Origin: Cotesia glomerata
Taxonomy: Eukaryota; Arthropoda; Insecta; Hymenoptera; Braconidae
DNA: 64,000 bases
Assembly: GCF_020080835.1 (NCBI RefSeq)
Contig: NC_058163.1
Location: 1,394,818 to 1,458,817, forward strand
Direction of reading: 5' to 3'
Positions 34,701 through 44,400 of this stretch are shown in pieces (within the stretch, counting starts at the first letter, position 1; the number at the start of each line of letters is the position of its first letter). The notes beneath the pieces were generated by a model. It made no database searches, was not told the origin of the DNA, and worked only from the letters and a program-made list of their open reading frames with translations. The position numbers were made by a program, and so were the translations under genes.

Positions 34701-35231
34701 CATCAGAATGAGCTTATATCTTTAAAAACATCAATAATTAAGAAAGTACAGTGCAATTTTTATTGAGTCAAAAAATAAAAAATTGTCAAATGTCTGCTAA
34801 TTTAAGTATCATTTAATTTTTTAGTTGCTTGTAATAATTCCTGTATTTATTTTTATGTATGTGAGTAGTTTGATCGTCAAAGTTCCATACGATACAGTTC
34901 CCGGCGTGCTAGGACTCTAGAATCACTCGCGTCATTGTACGAGGTTTGTATTAGCATGCTCCATTTTTTAAATAAATTTTTTCAAAATTTATTACTTTAA
35001 ATTATTAAAAGTATTTTTATTTTCAACTCTCAAATTTTCATTACTAATTTTTAGGAAGATGACCTGAGATCGACGCTGGAAGAATCAGCAGCCTTACAAC
35101 GAGCCTATGAAAAGTACATCGACCTCGTAATTGTAAACGAAGATTTCGACAATACTTTCCGACAGGTGGTCGCTGCTCTTGACGCACTGGCTACTGAGCA
35201 TCAATGGGTACCTGTCAATTGGATTTATTAA
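19751..35231 (+). CDS. vari: Varicose, MPP2/6-type membrane-associated guanylate kinase (about 604 aa)
   Basis: A scaffold protein; in flies Varicose organises septate junctions of epithelia with neurexin IV and related proteins. Coding exons in phase: 19751-19847 (MVIFGKKNKNVTRRL, probable first exon), 20247-20362, 29136-29435, 30464-30703, 30906-31380, 33275-33609, 34869-34943, 35055-35231. Domains in order are: one L27 (about residues 34-90, with DLLFLKGLLDSPIV); PDZ (about 160-240, GLTVQ and GDVIMEVNN); SH3 (about 254-320, ALFDYDP and NWWQAR); and guanylate kinase-like (about 376-590). The kinase P-loop reads GPRGVGRRT, without the Lys of active kinases, so it should bind rather than phosphorylate. 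The C-terminus WVPVNWIY is typical of the MPP family. The L27 exon start is the least certain boundary: ATGs at 20234 and 20255 are in frame and could serve instead. The donor after 34943 is GTTTGT, which is weak. Confidence 0.92.
20104..20246 (-). other. Exon-like block antisense to varicose
   Basis: On the minus strand this GC-richer block is open and ends in a consensus donor (GCGTG|GTAAGT at 20103). It reads KYHNVIGILNLYNLG, then SDTENLERAERGLMRNVW, then TRGFMPQGMQSRA, which has a protein-like composition. The reading frame continues into the antisense of the L27 exon, but that part is explained by varicose. The sequence after the donor (to 20041) resembles bases 83-145 of the window. It may be an exon fragment carried in by a mobile element, or chance. 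Confidence 0.25.
20363..22280. repeat. varicose intron: short GTTAGCCGAC-type inverted-repeat elements
   Basis: Elements with ends GTTAGCCGACGTTTTTAA / TTTTTAGATGTCTGCTAAC occur at about 20420-20600, 21600-21800 and 21960-22140, with fragments between. They are AT-rich and non-coding. Confidence 0.7.
22285..23420. repeat. Two copies of a repeat starting GTAGATTT(C/T)GTAGAAATCTA
   Basis: Copy one starts at about 22291 (GTAGATTTCGTAGAAATCTA, a small hairpin) and continues with ATAACGTGGCTTGTGGACAC and a long stretch of AAATGGCGGCC...CAAAATAGTGAAAATCAC. Inside it an arm of about 390 bases (22560-22800) is repeated at 22910-23160. Copy two starts at about 23222 with ATAACGCGGCTTGTCAGCAC at 23380. 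Fragments reading ATCTAC(C)TTCCATTTC at 23187 and 23897 look like the opposite ends. Confidence 0.55.
25062..27210. mobile_element. 2,149-bp fold-back element with ~700-bp inverted arms
   Basis: The ends are TAGTCCAGGAGGAATCGG and its reverse complement CCGATTCCTCCTGGACTA. They are flanked by the direct repeat TCG at 25059-25061 and 27211-27213, and the uninterrupted site is known from other copies of the surrounding element. The arms (about 25062-25775 and 26505-27210) look nearly identical over their whole length, including CGCGCGCTCACAAGTATGCG and TCTCGTTGTCCTGAATC, so the insertion is recent or the arms are kept alike by conversion. The unique centre holds the CXC gene at 25872-26387. No transposase is seen, so it is non-autonomous or of a type I do not recognise. 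Confidence 0.85.
25872..26387 (-). CDS. Mobile-element protein with CXC-type cysteine-rich block
   Basis: A single open frame of 171 codons, from MIKIQENRDAL to NDIDDK, in the unique centre of the fold-back element. The N-terminal and middle parts (about residues 1-120, with TSDSLHLHALRASAQTYVWK) have no recognised domain. Residues about 127-160 form a cysteine cluster (CNCKKACKTKACYCRKN, then CGCDSEDCKN) that resembles the zinc-binding tesmin/TSO1-like CXC domain, a DNA-binding module. Similar Cys blocks occur at the C-terminus of proteins spread by insect mobile elements. An acidic helix-rich body with a C-terminal CXC block may be the tail of a longer transposon protein, so it could be truncated at its start. 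Expression is unknown. Confidence 0.6.
   Translation of the reverse strand: MIKIQENRDALVPLGNGLELSTNELKDLETLYLNILGKKGKTADEARQKIFSRCFGSNINLPKIPCTSDSLHLHALRASAQTYVWKQALNPQYKTLDFTQFGYKKENDTLLPLFINKSSFPTDLKKPCNCKKACKTKACYCRKNNVSCILLCGCDSEDCKNIIYKNDIDDK
27590..28350. promoter_or_regulatory. Unique, GC-richer island in the varicose intron
   Basis: Bases about 27600-27900 lack any of the repeats seen around them and are richer in G+C (GAGAAAGGCGGCGGGTTTAGG, AGTCGCGGCGAAGC, GACTCTCCGTGACGG). It could be an intronic enhancer or an internal promoter giving a short isoform that starts before exon 29136. An ATG at about 28036 leads to a stop at once after 12 codons. No open exon with a matching phase was found. 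The role is inference. Confidence 0.25.
28360..29130. other. varicose intron, AT-rich repeats
   Basis: A GTTAGC(A)AACG ... ATGTCGGCTTAC inverted-repeat element lies at about 28365-28550, followed by AT-rich sequence with repeated TAAGTAATAAATTATT(A/G)CAAAAAT (about 28660 and 28800). No gene is seen up to the exon at 29136. Confidence 0.5.
29437..30435. repeat. Palindromic ~245-bp unit array filling a varicose intron (4 units)
   Basis: Intron 29436-30463 is made almost wholly of four inverted-repeat units. The terminal sequence AAATAATGAATGTTATTAAA, shared with the array ends at 31465 and 45970, begins at the second base of the intron. The last unit stops about 30 bases before the acceptor. 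Confidence 0.9.
31445..32475. repeat. Palindromic ~245-bp unit array in a varicose intron (4 units)
   Basis: The same family, with left end TTTGCTTTATTAAATAATGA followed by TTGCACTGTACTTTCTTAAA. Units start near 31510, 31760, 32005 and 32255. The right end is abrupt, after ATGTCTATAGTTTCTG. The rest of the intron (32480-33274) is AT-rich and holds no gene I can see; the pair AAGATTCATAATGAAAGGTTC / ATAATTATGAATCTTAC at about 32523-32575 forms a small hairpin. Confidence 0.85.
33745..34765. repeat. Palindromic ~245-bp unit array in a varicose intron (4 units)
   Basis: Units near 33785, 34025, 34270 and 34515. The left border is GATACATAACTAAGGAATG, and the right border is AAGAAAGTACAGTGCAATTT at about 34738. 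The second to fourth units are closely similar, which suggests recent amplification within the array. Confidence 0.85.
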
Positions 35232-36588
35232 AATTTTTTTACGTACTTTTCGGGTCAGGGTTGCAAAAATTTTATTTTTTCTATCTGAATTATTTTTATT
35301 GATTTTTTAAAAAAATCGGCTTAATTTTTTTTTTTTTATACATTATTTATAAAATTTTATCAATTGTTGTATTAAAAAAAAAAAAAAATTATTTATTTTA
35401 AACAAAAATTTCACTTTTAAATGATAATACTGGTCAGCTGTCATCTGATAAATTAATTTAATTAATTAAATAAATAAATTATTATTATAAAAATTTTCTA
35501 AAAAATTCCACTTGTAAATGTCGAAAAAATGTATTGTCTTTTTTTTAAATGTTTTTTTTAGTAATAATTTATTTGTTGCAAAAATCCAAAAAATTGACAG
35601 CTGTCAGCTTACTTGTGCTTCATTTTAAATGTTAAAAAAATATTATAATTTTTCAAAAAATGTCTTTAAACATTTAAATTAAATTATTATAAAAAAAAAT
35701 TCTAAATTTGAAAATTAACAAAAAAATTATAAGTGAAAATTTTTTATGAAAATTAATTTAGCAGATATTTAATAATTTTAAGAATTTTTTTAACAAATTA
35801 TGGCAAAAAAAAATTAGAAAAAAAAATGACATATAGATATTTAAAAAAATTAAAAATTCAATTTTTTAAAAATAATTTTTCAAACCAAATTTGTTTGTTA
35901 AAAAAAAATTAAAAAATGCTCGAGACTGCTAACTTTAATGTCATAAATTTTTTAAAGCTTTTTTTTTAATTGATTTTTTATAAAATTAAAAAAAAATGAC
36001 AGCTGTCAGCTGATTTTACTTTCACGTGTTTTTTTTGTGTTAAAAAAAAATTTGCAACCCTGTTTAAAATAATTATTTTAAATAGTAAAATTTACTCTAG
36101 TATTTTGTTAAAAAAAAAAAAATTATTAAGAATGCCGTCCATTTATTCATAAGAATTGTTTTTTTTGTGTTCAATTATTGAATTTTTTATTGTCTAGAAT
36201 AGTAAATACTGATAAATGATAATAAACCATAAAGTGTCTCAATTTAGATACTTTTATAATAAAAATGTAAAAAAAATAATTAAATAAAATTGTAGTAAAA
36301 AAAATAATTTTTTTTATTGAACTTACCTGAATTTTGTTGCAATAATAATAAATTAAGAATCTAACCTAAAAATAAATAAAAATGGAATGTCACTCGAGAA
36401 AAAAAAAGAATCTGCGCATGCGTGCGACGTGTCGGTACTGACAGCTGACAGTAATAATAAACAATAATGCACAAGTGTCTTATCAGCAAATAAGGTTTTT
36501 TATTATTTTATTTATTCACGTGGCAGATTATTAAAAATTATTGGAAGAATTTTTAAATTGTTTTTAAAGAATTGTTTTAAAAATAATC
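35232..36588. other. Intergenic region between varicose and ERGIC3
   Basis: AT-rich, with pieces of the CAGCTGTCAGCT-ended inverted-repeat family (about 35440-35620, 35900-36030). From about 36390 the sequence is less repetitive (AAAGAATCTGCGCATGCGTG, GTACTGACAGCTGACAG) and probably holds the ERGIC3 promoter and 5' UTR. No gene is seen. Confidence 0.45.
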
Positions 36589-38365
36589 ATGCATTTTGCT
36601 GAAGTGTTAAGAAGATTCGATGCTTATCCAAAGACACTTGAAGATTTTAGGGTTAAGACTTTTAGCGGTGCAATAGGTATTTATTTTATTTATTTATTAA
36701 GTTAGCAGTCATTAAATAATTTTTTTGATTATTTTTAACTAATAATTTTGTTCAAAAAAATTATCTTTAAAAAATTGGATTTTTAATTTTTTTAATGTCA
36801 ATTTTTTTTGCCATTATTTATTTGTTAAAAAAATTATTAAGTACCTGTTAAATTAATTTTTAATATTAATTAAAATTGCTTTTAATTTTCAGTGACAATA
36901 ATTAGTACCATAATAATGGTAATGTTATTTATTTCTGAATTAAGGGATTTTTTAACTCCAAATTTAGACGAAGAATTATTTGTTGACACTTCCAGAGGAT
37001 CTAAGTTAAAAATAAATTTAGATATTATTATACCAAGAATTTCATGTGATTGTAAGTAATTTTATTCAATTACTTGATAATTTTTTTTTTTCCATAATTA
37101 TTTAATCATTGAAAAATTATTTTTTATTAGTATTATCATTGGATGCAATGGACACAACAGGAGAGCAACATTTGCAAATAGATCATAATATATATAAAAG
37201 AAGATTAAATTTAGAGGGTGCTCCAATTGAAGATCCTAAAAAGGCAGATTTAATGGATACTAAAATCGACCGTAAATTAGAAAATAATGTAATTATAATA
37301 ATCATAATAATCTATACTACAAATATAAGCTCACCCTGACATAACACTCATCGAGAGCTTTCATTTGAGTACCCACATCAATTTTTTATATATTTATATA
37401 TATTATAAATATGTATATATGAAAAATATATCAAAAATGCATGTGGGTACTTGAATGAAAGGTCTTGATGAGTGTAACATCGAAATGAGTTTATATCTTC
37501 AGAAATGTCAATAGTTAAGAAATGACCATGTATCTTGTCAATTATTGACATTTTTAAAGATATAATCTCATCCTAATGTTACTCTCATTAAGACCTTTCA
37601 TTTGAGTACCCACATCAATTTTTCATATATTTTATATATATCATATATATGTATATATGATAAATATATCAAAAATACCATGTGGCTACTCAAATGAAAG
37701 CTCTTGATGAGTGTAACGTCGGGATAAGCTTATATCTTTAAAAATGTCAATAGTTAAGAAATGACCTTAAATCTTGTGAACTATTGACATTTTTCAAGAT
37801 ATAATCTCATCCCGATGTTACTCTCATTAAGACCTTTCATCTGAGTACCCACATCAATTTTTCATATATTTTATATATTTATATATATTATATATGTATA
37901 TATGAAAAATATATCAAAAATTCCATGTGGGTACTCAAATGAAAGCTCTTGATGAGTATAACGTCGGGATAAGCTTATATCTTTAAAAATGTCAATAGTT
38001 AAGAAATGACCTTAAATCTTGTGAACTATTGACATTTTTAAAGATATAAGCTCATCCCGATGTTACTCTCATCGAGACCTTTCATTTGAGTGCCCACATC
38101 AATTTTTCATATATTTTATATATTTATATATATTATATATGTATATATGAAAAATATATCAAAAATACCATGTGGGTACTCAAATAAAAGCTCTTGATGA
38201 GTATAACGTCGGGATAAGCTTATATCTTTAAAAATGTCAATAGTTAAGAAATGACCTTATATCTTGTGAACTATTGACATTTTTCAAGATATAAACTCAT
38301 CCTGATATAACACTCTTTAAGACCTTTCATTTGAGTACCCACATCATTTTTTCATATATTTCATA

Positions 38366-38406
<41 letters not shown>

Positions 38407-41400
38407 AATATATCAAAAATACCATGTGGGTACTTAAATGAAAGGTCTTGATGAGTGTAACATCAAAAAGAGTTTATATTTTTAAAAAATATCAATAATT
38501 AAAAAATAAGCTTGTATCTTGAAAACTATTGACATTTTTAAAGATATAAGCTCATCCCGATGTTACTCTCATCGAGACCTTTCATTTGAGTGCCCACATC
38601 AATTTTTTATATATTTATATATATGTATATATGAAAAATATATAAAAAATTGATGTGGGTACTCAAATGTAAGCTCTTGATGAGTGTTACATCGAGATGA
38701 GCTTATATCTTTAACAATGTCAATAGTTAAGAAATAATAATAAATTTTCCAGACTGTGGAAACGACAACAGTACCGTCATGTGGATCGTGCTATGGTGCT
38801 GAAGATGAAGCTCAAAATATAACGTAATTATGAAGTAATTTTAGTAATAATGATTCTTAAATATTTTTATTAATCACATTTTGATTTATCAAGGTGCTGT
38901 AATACATGTGCTGATGTAAAACACGCATACTTGGTCCGTCAATGGGCATTTCCAAACCCGTCAACGATAGAGCAGTGTAAAAATTCCGGGTCTCTGGACA
39001 GGATTAAAAATGCCTTTGAGGAAGGATGTCAGATCTATGGATCTATGGAGGTCAATCGGGTTGGTGGTAGCTTTCATATTTCACCGGGGAATAGTTTTTC
39101 AATTAATCATGTACATGGTAATTATTTTTATTATAAATTTAAAAATTTTTTTAAAAGTTAAAAATATTTCAATATTTTAAAATATTAAATTAATTAAATA
39201 GAATTTTTTTCTAAGTTAGAAAAATTTAATAAAATTCTTTTACATGTTAAATAATATTTTAAAATTAAAAAAAAAAAAAATTTTTATTTCAAAAAAACAA
39301 TTTTAAGATTTAACAAAATTTTTTAATTAAAAAAAAATGTAAAATTTACCAGAATTTTTTATAGTATTAAAGGAAAGTCGCAAATTTTTTTAGAATTAAA
39401 AAAAAATGGTTAAAAATTTAATATAAATTTTTTTTGTAAGTCAAAAAAATTTTCTAAAATTCAACAAAATTTTTTTACAAATAAAAAAAATTTTTTTAAT
39501 AATCTCTAATTAAATTAATTATAATTTCAGTTCATGATGTCCAACCATATGCTTCAAATCAATTTAATTTAACTCATAAAATCCGTCATTTGAGTTTTGG
39601 AGTTAATATTCCCGGCAAATCAAATCCTATCGACAATACAACTGTGATAGCTGACCAAGGTAACATTTTAATATTTAAAATAAGTAATTTATAGACCTAA
39701 TTATTTTTATTTATTTCATTAATTTTCAAACGAATTAACCAGTACTCTAATAAATCAATTTTTATTTAATGAACATTTAAAAAAAAATAATGACAAGTAA
39801 TTTTATGAACAATTTAATTTAACATCTAATACCGGTCCCGATGGCCATGAATGTACCAAAAGTACCACCGCCTTGGATCATTGTTTTTCCAACACTATGT
39901 ACTAGTTCTCTTCCTCTCATTCCAAACCTGTCAAAAAAAGTTTACAAATTTTAAATTCTCAGAAAAAAAAAAACATTTAAAAATTATTTTTTAAAAAAAT
40001 TTCTATGTTTAGAATTTTTAATATAAATATTCAAGAAGATTAGGGTAAGTGTGGGTATTACTGCAGTTTTTTTCGTAAGTCTCACTTCGAAAGCATTTTT
40101 ATAAAATTTTCTCAAGATAATAATAACTTTTTTTTTTTAAACAAAAGTTTGACTTATTATTAACCCAAAATTAAATCAACAATGAGAGAAACAAATATTT
40201 TCGTTAAATAATAAGCATTTAAAAAGAAGTCTAAATGTAAGTATTACTGCAGGTCTTAAAGTAGCTTGCTCCTATTACTGCGTGTCCATTACTGCAACTG
40301 ATCCAGTTACTGCGTACCTATTACTGCAGAACGGCTATATTTTAGGATTTACTTAAAAATGAAGAAAAACTTATCGAAAAGAAAATTTATTAGTTTAATG
40401 TAATAACAAGAATTCTTCATAATCTAAATAATAAGTAACACAGCCTTAACGTATTATTAATTGACCAGAATTCCTAAATTTTAATTGATGTAATCTTACA
40501 ATCTACTGATTATTGCTTTCCTGGACTTGCCTCGACTTCTTATTTTTTTGTTTATTAACTTTTGATTTTTTATTAATTTTATCCATAGTTTATTTTTCAC
40601 CTTGAGACAACTTGATTCACGCACTTATTTAGAGATTAGAATAGCCGTGTTTACGTCCGCAGTAATAGGTACAGACATATACAAATAGAGGCGCTTCTAT
40701 TACTGCAGTCGACTGAGAAAATTGCAGTAATACACGCACATGCGGTTTTTCGGTACCAATTACTGCATGCTTAATTAAATAAATTTTACTGATCAAAATG
40801 TAATTTTTATTTATTATTTGATTCTAAAAAGGGTTATCTAACTTCTAAATGTAAAAAATATATTAATTAGGTCATTTATATAAAGAAAAAGACTTTTTAC
40901 GACCACCTCTTTTTACACTGAAACTCTTAAAAAAGATAAAATTATTCACTTCTGTAATTACTTAATTTTTATTAAATAATAACAAATTGAATAATTGTCA
41001 TACTTATAAAACAACTATGCAGTTATTTTCCGAAAGGTTTAAATTAACAGAAATAATTTTTTTTTAATCAAAAAAGTCATAACCCATTTATTGATAATTA
41101 AAACAAGAAAATCTGCAGTAATACCTACACCTGCAGTAATACCCACACTTACTCTAATTAATGAACTTTGAGCTGATGATAAAAATTAATGATTAAAAAA
41201 AATGATTTTAATAATTTTTTTAACAAATAAATTGTGGTAAAAAAATTGATAAGTAGAAAATTAAAAAAAAATTAAAAATTCAATTTTTAAAAAAAAAATT
41301 TTTACAACAAAATTGTTAAAAAAAATTTACCTGAGAGCAGAAAAACCTCCAAATAATGCACCCGATGCCATGCCAACACAAAATCCAATACCAAAACCCA

Positions 41401-44400
41401 TTTTCATTCTATCCCAACATGAGGGACCTTGTTGATAATTTCCTACAGGTACTGGCATTTTTATCTAAAGAAAAAAAATAATTATTTAATATAAATAAAC
41501 AAATTACTGAAATTAAAATTAAAAAATTTATCACTTTAATTTCAACTCCAAAAGTATTTTTGACAAACTAAATTAAAACACATTTTACATAATTAAATTA
41601 ATTAAAATTAATAAAATAAATTCAATGAACTAACTTAGATTTTTTTTATTTTAAATTATTTAATAAATAATTTTTGGCTTAATTAAAGTTTGTGATGAAA
41701 TTTTGGAGGTTATTTCAGATAATCGCCATCTTGCTTTCTTACTTTTATTCGATCAGTCGATTTTTACAGTATCGATTGTTGAGAATTTTTATTTTTTAAA
41801 AATACGCGCGCTATATACTTGAAAACTTTTATAAAACTCAAGTCAACTGATAGCTGTCAAATTTTTTTATAATAGTGGTTCATGTTTTTTATTACACGTA
41901 TTACTTGATTATTATCAATTATCTTTATAATTTCTATTTAAAATTATTAAGAATAATTAGCACAAACTATAGCGACCCAAATTTTTAGATTTTAACTATT
42001 TTTTTATGTAAAAAGCGGACGGCCAGAGACTAAATAATATAAGGATGCATGCTAATCTTACAATAGATGGGAAACTACAGTGAAAAAAGACATTTAACAG
42101 TTTACAATTACATACGCCAAGCGGCGCAAGAATAACTTTTACATGAACTATAGCTTAAAGAGAATAGTTTGCCACCGGAAATGTATTAAATTAAAATTGT
42201 CAATTTTTATTATAATTACAAAAAATACTGAAATCCGAGCAAAAACAGTTTCACTGTAAAAAAATCGCGCCAAGTCCACGTTCATAAGACTATTAAGAAA
42301 AAAATTAGGAAAACGGTTGACCCTGAAGGCCATCCCTACAACTTCCCGCTAATTCCATACTTAGGCGCTTAAAATTGCACCAATGACGTTTTTGAGCTCT
42401 TCGAGCTCAAAAATACAATTTATGAGTTATTTTGAGCTCTCCAAGCTCAAAGAGATTTTTTTCCTATGCTTTTGAGCTCTTCGAGCTCAAAAGTCTGATA
42501 GGGATTTGATGACACTATTTTTTGAATTTTTAAACCGCTATAACTTTTGAATGAATAAACCGATTTTCACGTGGTTAGCAGCATTCGACGCAGTTTTTCA
42601 AGCCTCACAAAGAATCTCAATTTTTGTATTGATCGCGCTAGAAATTTCGGAGTTATTCCGAAAAAACACTTTTTTCGGTTTTCTTTCGTTCACAATATCT
42701 CTCGAACGAATCAACCGATTTTGACCGGACTGGTGGCGATCGACGTGGTTTTTTGAGGATAAGATCTGATTAGTTTTTGGAATTGAACCATCAAGCCGTT
42801 TAAAAGTTATTCCAAAAAAACCACATTTGAAAAAATTTTTTTTTCAGTTTTTTGAAGATTTCTCAAAATCTATTGATCTGAATCGGTCCAAATAGTTTTC
42901 AAAATCTAAGTTTGGTCAAGCCCTTTCGAATGGCACCAACCGCGATGAAATCGGTCAAGCCGTTCAAAAGTTATAAGCGGTTCACATACTTTCACATACT
43001 TTCACACACACACACACACACCTATAGACACTGTAACAACCTCGCGGGGATAGTCAGGGAAGCTTTCTGTGACCTTCAAACGTCGAGATCTGATGAAAAC
43101 TCGATTTTTGCAAAACGGGGTGAAAACAATAACTTCCCGATTTTTGAAAATCTTCGATTTTCTTAGCGGGAAGTTAAAAATTAGGAGAACGGTTGACCCT
43201 GAAGGCCATCCCTGCAACTTCCCGCTAATTCCATACTTAGGCGCTTAAAATTGCACCAATGACGTTTTTGAGCTCTTCGAGCTCAAAATATACAATTTAT
43301 GGGTTGTTTTGAGCTCTCCAAGCTCAAAGAGATTGCTTTCCTATGCTTTTGAGCTCTTCGAGCTCAAAAGTCTGATAGCGATTTGATGACACTATTTTTT
43401 GAATTTTTAAACCGCAATAACTTTTGAATGAATAAACCGATTTTCACGTGGTTGGCAGCATTCGACGCAGTTTTCCAAGCCTCACAAAGAATCTTAAATT
43501 TTGAATTGATCGCGCTAGAAATTTTGGAGTTATTCCGAAAAAAACACTTTTTTCGGTTTTCTTTCGTTCACGATATCTCTCGAACGAATCAACCGATTTT
43601 GACCGGACTGGTGGCGATCGACGTGGTTTTTTGAGGATAAGATCTGATTAGTTTTTGGAATTGAACCATCAAGCCGTTTAACAGTTATTCCAAAAAAACC
43701 ACATTTGAAAAATTTTTTAGTTTTTGAAGATTTCTCAAAATCTATTGATCTGAATCGGTCCAAATAGTTTTCAAAATCTAAGTTTGGTCAAGCCTTTTCG
43801 AATGGCACCAACCGCGATGAAATCGGTCAAGCCGTTCAAAAGTTATAAGCGGTTCACATACTTTCACATACTTTCACATACTTTCACATACTTTCACACA
43901 CACATACAGACACCGTGACAACCTCGCGGGAATATTCAGGGAAGCTTCCTGTGACCTTCAAACGTCGAGATCTGATGAAAACTCGATTTTTGCAAAACGG
44001 GGTGAAAACAATAACTTCCCGATTTTTGAAAATCTTTGATTTTCTCAGCGGGAAGTTAAAAAAATTGTATTTCTTTACAAAAAGATATAAAATAAAAAAT
44101 TAAAAAATCCAAGTAACCGATATGGTTGTGTATGATTTTCGGAAATTAAAAAAAATTTTTTTGTAAATTTAAAAATTAAAAGAAACAATTTTGGAACGTA
44201 CTTGGTGTGTATGATTGTGTACTTTAAATTTTTTTAAAAGTCCCAGTAGATAGATTTTAGGAATTTCATAAAAAGTGAAATATTTTGTAACCACGCACAC
44301 TAATTACGTTCCAAAATTGTTTCTTTTAATTTTTAAATTTACAAAAAAAATTTTTTTAATTTCCGAAAATCATATACAACCATATCGGTTACTTGGATTT

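Noticed and set aside
42912..43763. Frames such as those reading ...KTNQ(I/L)LSSKNHVDRHQSG... in the ~870-bp repeat
   Set aside because: Present in some copies and broken in others, on either strand; noncoding repeat.
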